The notes under the pieces: generated by a model
What the model saw: only the letters and a program-made list of their open reading frames with translations
The model's database searches: none
What the model was told of the DNA's origin: nothing
Assembly (NCBI RefSeq): GCF_009907385.1
Contig: NZ_JAAATR010000007.1
Span: forward strand, 1-64,000
Source of the DNA: Atlantibacter hermannii
GTDB lineage: Bacteria; Pseudomonadota; Gammaproteobacteria; Enterobacterales; Enterobacteriaceae
Direction: 5' to 3'
Length of the DNA stretch: 64,000 nucleotides
In this document: one piece after another, positions 37,224-46,611 of the stretch
Layout of the letters: the number at the start of each line of letters is the position of its first letter
How positions within the stretch are numbered: the stretch's first letter is position 1
Translations under genes and position numbers: made by a program

Positions 37224-39608
37224 TTATACGACCTGCTTGACCATCCTCATCAGAAGGCGGTTTAACAGTCCTTTCGCTGTCGGGCGATTGCTATCGACAT
37301 AGTAAAAACCTGTTTTGGTCGTACCGTGAGCACTGCTCAGCACCCTCAGTTCCCAGATAACGTCACGGATAACGCCGCCATTTTCTGGCTTAAGGCATTC
37401 AGATAAATGGCGCATGAAACGAGCTCTTACGGCACGGTAATAGCGGAACTCCTCTGGCTGGTTAGTATTTTCTTTCACCCGGAGTCGCTGGTTACACAGA
37501 GTTAGAACTGCATCCATCATTCCCGCCTTCAGCTTCGCCTGGATCGCACCTTGTTGCTGTTCCCTCTCACCTTCGAGTAACGTTAAAATTCTTTCTCCGA
37601 GTGCCGTCTTGTTGTGTACGTGCAACTGAACACAGGCAGCTACGCATGCCCAGAATCTGAACTTTTTTATCTGTCCACGCAATTTCCGGGCTACAACCTG
37701 ACGGTATGCAGAATCACTGAGTATTTTAAAACGCCGACTGGCAACCAGCTCTGGAAGCGACACTCTGTCGCCTATCCCCAGGCGGGAAAAGGTTTGTCCC
37801 CGTTGTGCGAGACGATGATAGACAGCGCCCTTGCCTTTTGAAATTCGGACCGCGCCATAACGAAGAAGATACTGAGCAGCAGTCGTTGGAGTAAACTCAC
37901 CGTCAGCGATGCGCTGGCGTAACCCGTCGTATTCATGCCAGATAATCCAGGACGCCGTATCTTCTTCAACAGTCAGCTCATCCTCTTCCTCGAATGCCAC
38001 GACGACAGAACTGCTCTCTCCGGTCTTTAGGCTACGTGAAGCCCTGGGGTCAGCCTGCCCGTCAAAATAGGTCATCAGCGGCAACGTATCAGTCAGTCCA
38101 TCATAAGCTGTACCGAACCGGCCTCCGGGCAGTTTCATCCAGAGTGGAGCTGGCATTGGTGTACGGGGCACAGGCTGCATGTCAGGCTCATCCTCAAGAA
38201 GGTCCAGATCGGCCTCTTCCCAGACCCTGCGATAGATCTCAATTGCCCGAAACGGGCGAGGGTTGAAACAGTGCAACGACCAGAGGAAATCAACGTGGAT
38301 CACGTTTGCTTCCTGTACAAGCCGAAATTGTGGCTCAGCCATACGACGGTTATAAGCCGTATCGTCAACCTCGCCGGAAAGTAGCTTTCTGCGATGCTCT
38401 GCCGCACGTCTTGCTTCAACATAATCAAGGCTGCAACAGGCATGAAAAAGACGTTCAGTCAGGGACGAAGAAAAGATATTGGGTTGAAGACGCACATATC
38501 CGCCTTCGAACACTTTACGACCGATATAATCCCGCAGGCTCCAGTCGTACTGGATCTTAGAAAGAAATCGCTGAAGACGACTCAGGCCAGCCTGATAACC
38601 GTATTTCTCCGGGTCAGTTCGAAGGAGCGTTTCCATTGAATGGTCAACCCCTACTGCTGTGCAAAGCGAGCACCCATATCGAGCCCCACAAGCTGATGTT
38701 CGAGTGGGTTTCTCCGGCGACCAGATACACTCCCCGGTGGCGTCTTTATAAAGCGTTGCCAGGCTGAAGTTATCCGGCATAAAGCTTGGTAAAGGGAAGC
38801 GTGATTCGGAACCACAGGCCATCAGAAAAGACCAGATGTCCTGAGTGCGCCACTCCTTTACCGGATAGAGTTCACCACCGTGCTCAGTCAGGGTTACTTT
38901 CCTCGCCTGCCCTCCCATTTTGAGGATATTTCCGGCCCTTCGGGCACTTTCATCATCCCTGGAGCCCAGCATCAGGCATACCCTGCTTCGAACGGATGCC
39001 GGGGCGTTTTTCAGGTAACGAGCTTTGGCCTGGCGCAGGGGCGCGATTTTGTAGTCGGTTGAGCACTGTCGGGTAGAAGAATTAGTCCAGGTCGGAAGTC
39101 CGCGCCCAGTCAGAATGCGGCCGACCCAGCTCTGCGTAAGAGACGGTCGGGCGACAAGGACTGTGACCGGTAGCTGGTGTTCAGCAATGAACATTCTGAG
39201 CTGGTTGAGAACCTGTGAAGCCTGATAGTGCATCTCAGGGTTTTCGATCAGCGTATCGGACATCTGAATGAAATGATGTTCGCTGATATTTGTGCCGTTA
39301 CGTACTGCCCTGATCAATGCCATCAGAAACAGGTGCAGAAGAGAATGGGAGTCTTTGCCGCCACTGTATCCCACGCACATTGTCCAGCCGTCCGTAATAG
39401 CCTGATAAATAGCAGATGTGGCTGACATGACCAGAGAAGAAAGACTCACAGTCTCCTTTTCATCGGTATAGTTCAGATCGGCATCGGTTGTCAGGGTCTC
39501 CCAAACATCCGCCCATTTATCATGTTTCAAAATGGCAGCATTAGCCGCCTCAGGAAAAATAACTTCTGAGGATAATTCAAGGAATGAGTCGCTTTTTTCA
39601 ATAAACAT
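37224..39608 (-). CDS. DndC-like PP-loop (PAPS reductase family) protein
   Basis: The 794-residue protein has an ATP-pyrophosphatase PP-loop, SGGKDS at 82-87. A PAPS-reductase-like TRQCSTDYKIAPLR lies at 179-192, and a GARYGCSLC cluster (C307, C313, C316) resembles the Fe-S motif of DndC. DndC helps replace a phosphate oxygen by sulfur in DNA phosphorothioation. DndC itself is about 500 residues; the extra 300 residues here form an unknown C-terminal region. No dndA, B, D or E gene is nearby, so the substrate is uncertain. Confidence 0.75.
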   Translation of the reverse strand: MFIEKSDSFLELSSEVIFPEAANAAILKHDKWADVWETLTTDADLNYTDEKETVSLSSLVMSATSAIYQAITDGWTMCVGYSGGKDSHSLLHLFLMALIRAVRNGTNISEHHFIQMSDTLIENPEMHYQASQVLNQLRMFIAEHQLPVTVLVARPSLTQSWVGRILTGRGLPTWTNSSTRQCSTDYKIAPLRQAKARYLKNAPASVRSRVCLMLGSRDDESARRAGNILKMGGQARKVTLTEHGGELYPVKEWRTQDIWSFLMACGSESRFPLPSFMPDNFSLATLYKDATGECIWSPEKPTRTSACGARYGCSLCTAVGVDHSMETLLRTDPEKYGYQAGLSRLQRFLSKIQYDWSLRDYIGRKVFEGGYVRLQPNIFSSSLTERLFHACCSLDYVEARRAAEHRRKLLSGEVDDTAYNRRMAEPQFRLVQEANVIHVDFLWSLHCFNPRPFRAIEIYRRVWEEADLDLLEDEPDMQPVPRTPMPAPLWMKLPGGRFGTAYDGLTDTLPLMTYFDGQADPRASRSLKTGESSSVVVAFEEEDELTVEEDTASWIIWHEYDGLRQRIADGEFTPTTAAQYLLRYGAVRISKGKGAVYHRLAQRGQTFSRLGIGDRVSLPELVASRRFKILSDSAYRQVVARKLRGQIKKFRFWACVAACVQLHVHNKTALGERILTLLEGEREQQQGAIQAKLKAGMMDAVLTLCNQRLRVKENTNQPEEFRYYRAVRARFMRHLSECLKPENGGVIRDVIWELRVLSSAHGTTKTGFYYVDSNRPTAKGLLNRLLMRMVKQVV

Positions 39609-39773
39609 ATATTTTCCTGAACCACGGTATATGCTGCATCACTGATATTATTAGAACTTTAAAATAACTACAGCGCAACCATTTAGCGAAATTATATTAA
39701 ATCAAAATCACGCGGATTTAATGTCAATATATATAAAAATAATCCATTGTAATTTAATCACCCGGCACAGCTA

Positions 39774-40223
39774 TTAGTTATAGGTTGGCGGCGTAATAAA
39801 TGCCGTATTATTTGTTTTCAACTCAGACAGCGGAATAAAAGGAGTGTTAAGAGTCATGTCATCACCACAATGGCGTGGTAGAGCTGAAAGCTGAAATGAA
39901 TCTTTCATCACCCTAATAACCGGGCATTCCGTACGTGCTGATGGCATTACTTCCCGCAGCATCGCTTCCTGCTTTATGCTGTCGCTATGCTTATATTCAT
40001 CCATGTCTTTTATTTCTTGAATTTCATCTTCACCACAAAATGACCAGTTAGCGTCATAGAAGTAAAACTCAGTTAAATGAAGATCGTTTTCTTTCACGTA
40101 TGCCGCCAATTTGCGGATACGCTGTTCAAGCATTGTATCTATCCGTAAGGAAACACTCTGCGGAACGTCACTTGCAAATTCATTGATACAATCAACGGTA
40201 GAAACTATGAATTTATTGGTCAT
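39774..40223 (-). CDS. Hypothetical protein
   Basis: The start is set by GGAG before the ATG at 40223 (149 residues). A longer frame overlaps the upstream gene. The protein is acidic and soluble, with an RIDTMLEQRIRKLAAYVKE helix near 30-45. It has no known domain. Confidence 0.5.
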   Translation of the reverse strand: MTNKFIVSTVDCINEFASDVPQSVSLRIDTMLEQRIRKLAAYVKENDLHLTEFYFYDANWSFCGEDEIQEIKDMDEYKHSDSIKQEAMLREVMPSARTECPVIRVMKDSFQLSALPRHCGDDMTLNTPFIPLSELKTNNTAFITPPTYN

Positions 40224-40273
40224 GGCAGGCTCCAGGCCACCGGGGAAACCGGTGGCTACGGTAATTGGCAGGC

Positions 40274-41065
40274 TTAAGCGCCGCAAAGGGTGTCAAGGGA
40301 AGGGAGAAGCTTGCTCAGCTTGTCGTAATCGAGCGGAGACAGTTCTGTAACGAGTTCGACCGAAAGACTAGTGTTGTCTTCTTCACACAGAATATAGATT
40401 CCGTCTTCTGGCTCTTTTCCGGCACATGCCTTCAGTCGTTTGTTAACGACCTCCTGGGCTGAATCCGCTACGTCGCAGCTCAGGACATAGCTTGCCACAT
40501 AGCTGCTCTCACCGTGGTAATGCGTCACTTTACACAGAGCATACTGGATACCGGCTTTGTGAGCCTCATTCATGAGACGAGAAAACTGACAGCCATCCTG
40601 GTAATAGTGGGTATCCTTTGTGACCAGAATAGTCATACCCCCAAATTCATCTGTCCGGCTTTTACTGCATGTAAATGCAGCAGTAATTGTTACCATTTCC
40701 GAGAGGTCGAATACCGACAGCACGGCAGTTGTGAGGCAAATTGCATGGTCAAGATCAATGGTCTCTCCATGAAAAACTGCCAGCCCACTGCTGGTAACTT
40801 CTGTTGCGAACAACAGTTCATAATTGCAGTCTGGGCAGGATGGTTGCCCAAAGCTCGGCTCAGAAGGGTCATACTCAGGGTGGTTCTCGATAATACTGAG
40901 GATCAGCTTCTCAGTCAGAGAACAATCTGTCAGTGGCTTATCAAGCAAACGCTCACCTTCTGCAATTTCTGCTTCGGTAACGAATGTGATTGCTTCTTGT
41001 GCCATTTTTGCCTGCTCCTGAGTGCAGGGAATAATAAACGACGCCTGAGTATAATTATCTGCCAC
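40274..41065 (-). CDS. Hypothetical protein with CPDC motif
   Basis: The GTG start has AAGGAGTCAACT in front. The 263-residue product carries CPDC near 77, which could be half of a zinc site, and a strand-rich middle. No family was recognised. It is driven by a GGTTATTAGT-type promoter. Confidence 0.55.
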   Translation of the reverse strand: MADNYTQASFIIPCTQEQAKMAQEAITFVTEAEIAEGERLLDKPLTDCSLTEKLILSIIENHPEYDPSEPSFGQPSCPDCNYELLFATEVTSSGLAVFHGETIDLDHAICLTTAVLSVFDLSEMVTITAAFTCSKSRTDEFGGMTILVTKDTHYYQDGCQFSRLMNEAHKAGIQYALCKVTHYHGESSYVASYVLSCDVADSAQEVVNKRLKACAGKEPEDGIYILCEEDNTSLSVELVTELSPLDYDKLSKLLPSLDTLCGA

Positions 41066-41107
41066 AGTTGACTCCTTGATTATTTAATTAATGTATTTGA
41101 TGAGAAG

Positions 41108-41141
41108 ATCATAACAAATACACTAATACCAACTAATAACC
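41108..41141 (-). promoter_or_regulatory. GGTTATTAGC-class promoter, copy 4
   Basis: Leftward GGTTATTAGT (41141-41132), 18-bp gap, TATGAT (41113-41108). CCTGAA (41140-41145) can pair with TTCAGG (41212-41217), with partial extension. Confidence 0.65.
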
Positions 41142-41236
41142 TGAAGGCGTTTTTTTAGAAAAAATATTAAGAAGAAGAATATGAACACTACCTCATCTTA
41201 AATTAATATCATTCAGGATTAATATTCATTTTTGCA

Positions 41237-41264
41237 AATAAAAACCGCCAGACGGCGGCTTTTA
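41237..41264 (-). terminator. Rho-independent terminator
   Basis: GCCGCC-GTCT-GGCGGT read leftward, then TTTTATTT. It ends the 41295-41552 gene. Confidence 0.8.
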
Positions 41265-41294
41265 TAAAGAGGGAAATATCATTGGAAGTTGAAA

Positions 41295-41552
41295 TTACTT
41301 CACGGCAGGCCGACAAATTACGCGACTGCTGTGAGCTGAAGCGAAACTTGTAGAGGAAACTATAATCACCTTTTCTAAGTCGTCGGCACTGTCAGCAATA
41401 TGATGCCGGAAAGCCTCCTCTGCATCACCAGGGGAGTCGGCTTCGACCAGGTAGGCCTGATCATCATCATCAAACATAATGCGCCCGGAAATGAGATAAA
41501 GTCGGCTCAAATCTGGCGTTGCTGCGCTCGTGCTTCGTTCGTTCAGATTCAT
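41295..41552 (-). CDS. Small acidic protein
   Basis: An 85-residue protein with a DDDD stretch near 28 and an Asp/Glu-rich helix (about 44-62). No family was recognised. Confidence 0.5.
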   Translation of the reverse strand: MNLNERSTSAATPDLSRLYLISGRIMFDDDDQAYLVEADSPGDAEEAFRHHIADSADDLEKVIIVSSTSFASAHSSRVICRPAVK

Positions 41553-41617
41553 TTTTTCTCCGTCTGTTGCTCGTAAAAAGAATGACGCCGGTTTAAAAGG
41601 CGTCGCCAGGGTTCGGG

Positions 41618-41944
41618 CTAAAACGCAGGGTTGCCATCGAGGAAGCTCATTGGCTGGCCAATAGCGGATGCCACCCTGAGAATTTCACCTGGTGTGGCAT
41701 AACGCAGCATTTCAGAGCGTCCAAATTTCTGATACTCATCTACTGACATCTTTCTCCACTCTGGGTGAGGATCTTTTCCGCACAGTGACCAGTTGCTTTC
41801 AGAGGAATCACGACGGAGAACGTACACATCAAGCGAGGCTGTAAGCCCACTTCCATATCCCCGCTGCGCTACAATACGAACCTGAGAACCATCGTCGCGT
41901 TGCAACGTCTGGGTTAATTTCGTGATAGGATCCTGAGAATGCAT
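41618..41944 (-). CDS. Hypothetical protein
   Basis: A 108-residue mixed alpha/beta protein of unknown family. It includes NWSLCGKDPHPEWRKMSVDE near 60-79. It follows a variant of the shared promoter. Confidence 0.5.
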   Translation of the reverse strand: MHSQDPITKLTQTLQRDDGSQVRIVAQRGYGSGLTASLDVYVLRRDSSESNWSLCGKDPHPEWRKMSVDEYQKFGRSEMLRYATPGEILRVASAIGQPMSFLDGNPAF

Positions 41945-41982
41945 GCCATTTACCTCGTTTTCAAAAGATTTACCGTAAGTAA

Positions 41983-42015
41983 ATGATACCGAATCGAGAA
42001 TTCTGGCTAATAGGT
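41983..42015 (-). promoter_or_regulatory. GGTTATTAGC-class promoter, copy 5
   Basis: Leftward ACCTATTAGC (42015-42006), 17-bp gap, TATCAT (41988-41983). Confidence 0.6.
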
Positions 42016-42150
42016 CAGAAGAAAAAATAATGAATATTTTTGAAGTGTAGGATAATGATTAGAATAAAATGGCCTGAATAAATCGCTAGCGGTTAAATCC
42101 GCTTATTTCAGAGAAGCTCTGATTTAGTAGTTAGGGAAAACGATGCGGTG

Positions 42151-42163
42151 AAAAGTAACTTTT
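42151..42163. promoter_or_regulatory. Dispersed palindrome, copy 9 (AAAAGTAACTTTT)
   Basis: Perfect copy 207 bp upstream of the 41618-41944 gene, behind promoter copy 5. Confidence 0.7.
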
Positions 42164-42186
42164 ACACCGCAATTCAGAAAAAAGTT

Positions 42187-42507
42187 TCAATTAGTCACAT
42201 TACGAATAACCCGGCTTACTTTCGCATGTGCGTTCCCCTGGATGTTAAAGTAAAGCCCCTCAGGCAGACTCGTCGCCCACTTAACTCCTCGCTCAGCCAT
42301 ACGCTTCGGTGTTTCCAGCCAACCACGAGGAATATTGCCCGTAACGTCACCGATAACCCGTGAAATGCATGCTGCTACCCGGATGCCGCCGGGAATATCG
42401 CATTCGGATTCAACAATATGCATAACCTCAAATAAAGCACCATGCCGCTGGACATGATCGCCAATGTGCAACTCGATAGGAGAAACCATTTCTGTATCTG
42501 ACTTCAT
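42187..42507 (-). CDS. Hypothetical protein
   Basis: A 106-residue protein, rich in strands (SPIELHIGDHVQRHGALFEV), possibly a small beta-barrel. Its promoter region holds a palindrome at 42522-42542. Confidence 0.5.
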   Translation of the reverse strand: MKSDTEMVSPIELHIGDHVQRHGALFEVMHIVESECDIPGGIRVAACISRVIGDVTGNIPRGWLETPKRMAERGVKWATSLPEGLYFNIQGNAHAKVSRVIRNVTN

Positions 42508-42521
42508 ATCTGTCCACCTTT

Positions 42522-42542
42522 AATTTAGAAACCGTCTAAATT
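42522..42542. promoter_or_regulatory. Palindromic operator candidate
   Basis: AATTTAGA, 5 bases, TCTAAATT. It lies 15 bp upstream of the 42187-42507 gene. The CCGTCTAAA half recurs at about 53761. Confidence 0.5.
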
Positions 42543-42801
42543 ACCAATATAGTTAATGTACCGGATGTTAATTCAACAAGTTCTGTATCACAACCATCAG
42601 TTTTTTTTGTTGGGTCTATATCGGAGAAACAAGTGAATATTGAATACACTCGTTAATACAGACAACCGGAAATGAATGGCACCCTAATTATCTCTGCGGC
42701 GTATGCTAAGCCGTTAATATTGTCATTTTATGGTAGAAACAATGCAAAATGAATAAACCGCTTGTCGCTTCAAACCACTTTATCAAAACCGTTAACTTGC
42801 A

Positions 42802-44052
42802 TTAAGCCCGATACAGTTCGGCGAGCTCGTCCAGCATGGGGTTACTCTTATATCCCGGTGCGGCCGTAAAAAGGTTTCGGGAAATCGCCAGCCATTCCAT
42901 GATTTTGTCCGTCGCCAGCCAACGTCTGCCAAGTCGCTCGGCTGCGATGGGAACTTTATGCAGGCCAGCGAAGGGATCTACAACAAGATCTCCCGGCTCT
43001 GTCAAAAACTCAATCAGAAACGCTGCAAGCCTGGTAGGAGACGTTGCACCATGCAGCGGAAAACCTAGCTCGCGGGCAATGGAATGGCAAAATCTCGTAT
43101 CAGCGCAGCTATTGCCGTAAAACAAAGTATTTTTGGGGATCGTTCCTTCTGTTTTATTTCCAAAGGATCCGCTTTTAAGCTGGTACGCCCCATCACCATA
43201 AAAGGTCGTGCGATTTTCACCGCCTGCTGCCTGCAATTTAAGATGCTGCTCTGAATGCGGTTGCAGTACACGTAAGTTGTTTGAACGAACCTTACTCGCA
43301 TCATTGGTAAACCACAGCACAGGCTCATACGATGAGCAGAGCTGCACTCGTTGCTTACATGCCCAGTGCGTTGGCGATGGGGGCTTACTGCGATTCACCC
43401 ACTGAAGCCTGTCCATGAGCTCAAGCCCCAGCTTGTCACATAATGCCAGTGTCAGACGCTCCAGATACAGAGAACGTGAAGGCCTGCCCCTATTAAAGCT
43501 ATCTTGAGTGATATTCAATGCCACACTTGCGCCGGGTACAAGCTGTTTCACGATCGGTTCGAGGATACGCAGAAGCCAGTCAATATAAACCTGCTCGCCA
43601 CGCCCCCCGCCATGCCCGTAGTCTCTTGAATTTCGAAGGAGGTAAGGCGGCGAGGTCAGGCAAAGATGAATTTGCTCTGTGATATTGCTGAAGAAGGCAT
43701 AGGCGTTTCCAAAAACCGATGCCCCAAGAGAAGTTGAGAAACCGACAACACAGAGCTTTTCCCATGACTCGTGTAGGTTTGTTTTCGTCTTAGAGGAGTA
43801 TCTCCAGACGCCCCGTTTTTCTGGAACGCGTTCGATGACTCCGGCCTGCCGAAGAGTCTGCTGAAACCAGCGTACTTTGTGTTTGACGCCGCTGGTTCTG
43901 GTTTTATCTGACCCAAATTCTTTCAGTTCGTGCAATTCGGCATCCGACATGCCAGTTTCACGCTGCACTTCGCGATAAAGCTCGTCGTTGCTCAACGGCA
44001 ATTCGGAGGCTGCGTAGATCCGTGCAATTAAATCCGTAGAAATCGTGCTCAT
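42802..44052 (-). CDS. DNA methyltransferase, TSPPY type (orphan)
   Basis: The 416-residue protein has catalytic motif IV TSPPY at 133-137, typical of N4-cytosine (or beta-class amino) methyltransferases. The SAM-binding motif I, DPFAG, comes later (around 360), followed by RLGRRWLATD, so the order is that of the beta class. The first 85 residues look like a winged-helix domain. No cognate restriction enzyme is adjacent. It could protect the plasmid or act in regulation. Confidence 0.85.
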   Translation of the reverse strand: MSTISTDLIARIYAASELPLSNDELYREVQRETGMSDAELHELKEFGSDKTRTSGVKHKVRWFQQTLRQAGVIERVPEKRGVWRYSSKTKTNLHESWEKLCVVGFSTSLGASVFGNAYAFFSNITEQIHLCLTSPPYLLRNSRDYGHGGGRGEQVYIDWLLRILEPIVKQLVPGASVALNITQDSFNRGRPSRSLYLERLTLALCDKLGLELMDRLQWVNRSKPPSPTHWACKQRVQLCSSYEPVLWFTNDASKVRSNNLRVLQPHSEQHLKLQAAGGENRTTFYGDGAYQLKSGSFGNKTEGTIPKNTLFYGNSCADTRFCHSIARELGFPLHGATSPTRLAAFLIEFLTEPGDLVVDPFAGLHKVPIAAERLGRRWLATDKIMEWLAISRNLFTAAPGYKSNPMLDELAELYRA

Positions 44053-44222
44053 CAGCCATCCTTAATGGAGATGCAGTTTAAATATCGGCCTGATGGTTGG
44101 AAGGGGGATTACTAAATCAAACCGATCTGTTTATTTATAGGCTTTGTCAGGTCATGCAGCACAGCTGGGCATGCGCAAAGAGACCCAGTCTTCTTTAGCG
44201 GAGACACCTTCAAAAGTTGTAC

Positions 44223-44831
44223 TCAATCAGCCCCAAGATTTTGAAACTCAATGTGCTTTTGCTCACACTCCTCCCTGCCCCACGAGCCCTGCCATTCACA
44301 GATGTCCCGGTACTTAATTTCCAGCTTATCCATCTGTGAGAGGTTAGCTGTTGCGAAGTCTGGCCATATGTCGTGCCAGCATGCGTTGTACGTGACGCCT
44401 GCTGGTGGGCAATACATCATTGCATCAGCATGGATAATTTCAACGCGAGGATCGTTTGCAAACGAGGCCGCAACGAGGTTAATAACGTCCTGTTCTTTTT
44501 CAATTACTGTTACATGGGTTACATCTTCTTTTTGAAGAATGGCGTGAAGCACCATCCCCAGACCAAGACCATTAATGAGCACGCGCCCGGTGGCTCGCTC
44601 TAAAAAATCCTGGCAGGTTCTGATCTCCATCGGGGTATTGGACATCACCACATCCCAGCCGTTGGACAAACGCCGATATCTACCGGGCGGGATAAACTCG
44701 TCTGTATTACCTGTATACTCGGCACGAAGGGCGAGGCTCATCGCCTTATCTGCGGTAATTTCGAATGTGTCCAGTTTCCAGGTTCCGGACGTGCCGTCTT
44801 TAACGGGTAAATCAGAAAAGCAGCTCTTCAT
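44223..44831 (-). CDS. SAM-dependent methyltransferase-like protein
   Basis: The first true ATG is at 44831 (about 202 residues). A Rossmann SAM-binding pattern is visible: VLINGLGLGMVLHAIL, then VTVIEKEQDVINL with the ribose-binding acid, then VEIIHADAM. The fold resembles spermidine synthase-type enzymes. There is no NPPY-type motif, so DNA is an unlikely substrate. It lies 170 bp from the DNA methyltransferase on the same strand. Confidence 0.65.
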   Translation of the reverse strand: MKSCFSDLPVKDGTSGTWKLDTFEITADKAMSLALRAEYTGNTDEFIPPGRYRRLSNGWDVVMSNTPMEIRTCQDFLERATGRVLINGLGLGMVLHAILQKEDVTHVTVIEKEQDVINLVAASFANDPRVEIIHADAMMYCPPAGVTYNACWHDIWPDFATANLSQMDKLEIKYRDICEWQGSWGREECEQKHIEFQNLGAD

Positions 44832-44986
44832 CAAGGCAACCAAAATTCCAGTAATGTTGTTACGCTGAACCTATCACAAACCTGCTCTTAATACAGTTAT
44901 CAGGAGTGACAGCGATCTTTGAGGAATCGTTTAAATCACGGGCATCCTGTAGCGGACGCCCGATATTTAATCAAATGTCGCAGGTG

Positions 44987-45244
44987 TTAAAGGAAGCGTT
45001 GCAAAGTTGCAACGTCTTCTGGAGCAACCTCCACGCAGCTCCTGACACTGTAGTGATTTTCGCCGTTGTAGTCGTAAACCCCACCGTCTTCAAAACTCAG
45101 CTGTTCAAGCTCGCCATGGCACTCTGAAATGAGTGCCGTCTGGCAAGCATTTTTCTCACAATCGCTGACGAGTAACCGAACATAGCTATTCTCATGGTCG
45201 CCGTTTCGGTTCTGGATTTTAACGATAAAGTGTTTTTCAGACAT
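44987..45244 (-). CDS. Small hypothetical protein
   Basis: The start is set by GCTGGAGGCACAA before the ATG at 45244. The 85-residue product has alternating strands (KHFIVKIQ, YVRLLVSD) and an acidic C-terminal half. Unknown family. Confidence 0.5.
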   Translation of the reverse strand: MSEKHFIVKIQNRNGDHENSYVRLLVSDCEKNACQTALISECHGELEQLSFEDGGVYDYNGENHYSVRSCVEVAPEDVATLQRFL

Positions 45245-45308
45245 TTGTGCCTCCAGCACAGTTTGAGGTTAATTTAGCGTTGCCCCGGCTCACCGGGGCA
45301 AGAATAAA

Positions 45309-45737
45309 TCAACCCTTAATGAAACTGTGCCCCCAGGTGTTAGGCTTAAATGCCTGCTCTTTGATATATGTTTTCATTACCTTGCAGGTTTTTTTCAGGG
45401 CTTTGGTATTGGCATCGGTTACTGAGATAAAATGGCGAGAATAACGGTTTTCCCGGTATTGCTTATCAGCGTTTGGGTCAATTGCTTCGCTTTGCAGGAG
45501 TCCTTCGTGCCTGCCAATTACTATTACGTAGTTCATTTCACCTGAAACACGATCCGTGAGTAATTGAATGGAAATATCAGTCGCTCGCGTGGCCTGGCTA
45601 GCAGAAATTTTTGCATGTAAGAAAGCTCCCTTTCGAAAGTTGGCCGGAGTCAAACCTGTAATATCCTCGGTGCTAAAATTAAGTGAAGATAGAGTTGAAA
45701 ATAAATCACAGCTAATGACTTCAGTATTATTAGACAT
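45309..45737 (-). CDS. Hypothetical protein
   Basis: A 142-residue protein with a central strand pair (ISIQLL, YVIVIGRHEG) and a basic C-terminus. It has its own GGTTATTAGC-class promoter. No family was recognised. Confidence 0.5.
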   Translation of the reverse strand: MSNNTEVISCDLFSTLSSLNFSTEDITGLTPANFRKGAFLHAKISASQATRATDISIQLLTDRVSGEMNYVIVIGRHEGLLQSEAIDPNADKQYRENRYSRHFISVTDANTKALKKTCKVMKTYIKEQAFKPNTWGHSFIKG

Positions 45738-45769
45738 AACCCGGCTCCGCTCATATTCATGTTAAGGTA

Positions 45770-45802
45770 ATTATATCAGGTTGATAGCATTACCTAATAA
45801 CT
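45770..45802 (-). promoter_or_regulatory. GGTTATTAGC-class promoter, copy 6
   Basis: Leftward AGTTATTAGG (45802-45793), 17-bp gap, TATAAT (45775-45770). Confidence 0.65.
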
Positions 45803-45828
45803 TGGTGGCAAAAAGTTGTGGTTTTTGA

Positions 45829-46206
45829 TTAACTAAAATTGATGTTCTCAATACTGCTCAAGAATTCTTTCTTTACACCCGGAGTAAAAGGTATACGTTC
45901 AATGTATTTATAAAGCGTCGCAAAGGTTTTGGTTTCAATGTTTCGTGAAATAACATCATCAATCGGGTCTTCGAACATATTAATAAAAACATCAATATGC
46001 TGCTCTCCGCTTTCTGAAGCTAAAGAGAGAATACAGACCACTTCAATGTAGCGGTTATCCTGCTCTGCAATGAACAACCAGTGCCCTTCGTTAAAGGCTG
46101 GTGCAGCACTGAAGCGTTTTACAACAATTTCTGAAAGAGCATATCCTGCCTGATCCAACAGATTAATAAAGTTGAGTTGAGTTGAAACCACGTCTAACGC
46201 TTTCAT
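45829..46206 (-). CDS. Hypothetical protein
   Basis: A 125-residue soluble protein, mixed alpha/beta (HWLFIAEQDNRYIEVVCIL). AAAAGGAGG precedes the start. Unknown family. Confidence 0.5.
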   Translation of the reverse strand: MKALDVVSTQLNFINLLDQAGYALSEIVVKRFSAAPAFNEGHWLFIAEQDNRYIEVVCILSLASESGEQHIDVFINMFEDPIDDVISRNIETKTFATLYKYIERIPFTPGVKKEFLSSIENINFS

Positions 46207-46230
46207 AAAACCTCCTTTTCATCTGTACTT

Positions 46231-46264
46231 ATTATACTGTTACCCATCCCCCCAGCTAATAACC
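46231..46264 (-). promoter_or_regulatory. GGTTATTAGC-class promoter, copy 7
   Basis: Leftward GGTTATTAGC (46264-46255), 18-bp gap, TATAAT (46236-46231); GAAAGTTTGCT upstream. Confidence 0.75.
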
Positions 46265-46374
46265 TCCCAGCAAACTTTCAAAAAAAATACCACCTTTAAT
46301 TAGAATTGAACACATCCTTTTTAAATAACAAAAAGGATTATGAAACCCACAATGTTTGTGATGTGCCACCAAGG

Positions 46375-46387
46375 AAAAGTAACTTTT
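46375..46387. promoter_or_regulatory. Dispersed palindrome, copy 10 (AAAAGTAACTTTT)
   Basis: Perfect copy 169 bp upstream of the 45829-46206 gene, behind promoter copy 7. The rest of the 46265-46611 gap holds nothing else that I can identify. Confidence 0.7.
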
Positions 46388-46611
46388 ATGTGCTCATAAA
46401 TCTTATTTCGTATTCACTTTCCTTTGTCTTTCGGTCGTAGATTATCAGGGGAAGCATAAGAAGAATATGTGAGGTTTAAGCAAATGCGGTGATCGGGCAT
46501 TATAATTTGGTGAGGCTATTATAAGTGGATAAAGATAGTCGTAGGTATAGGATCAGGTTAAATTGCATTTTCCCGGTTGCCTTCCCTGGCCTACCGGTTT
46601 CAGCTCAGATA

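Noticed and set aside
37224..44052. A complete Dnd phosphorothioation or restriction-modification operon
   Set aside because: There is no DndA, B, D or E homologue and no restriction enzyme paired with the methyltransferase; the HNH gene is separated by several unrelated genes.
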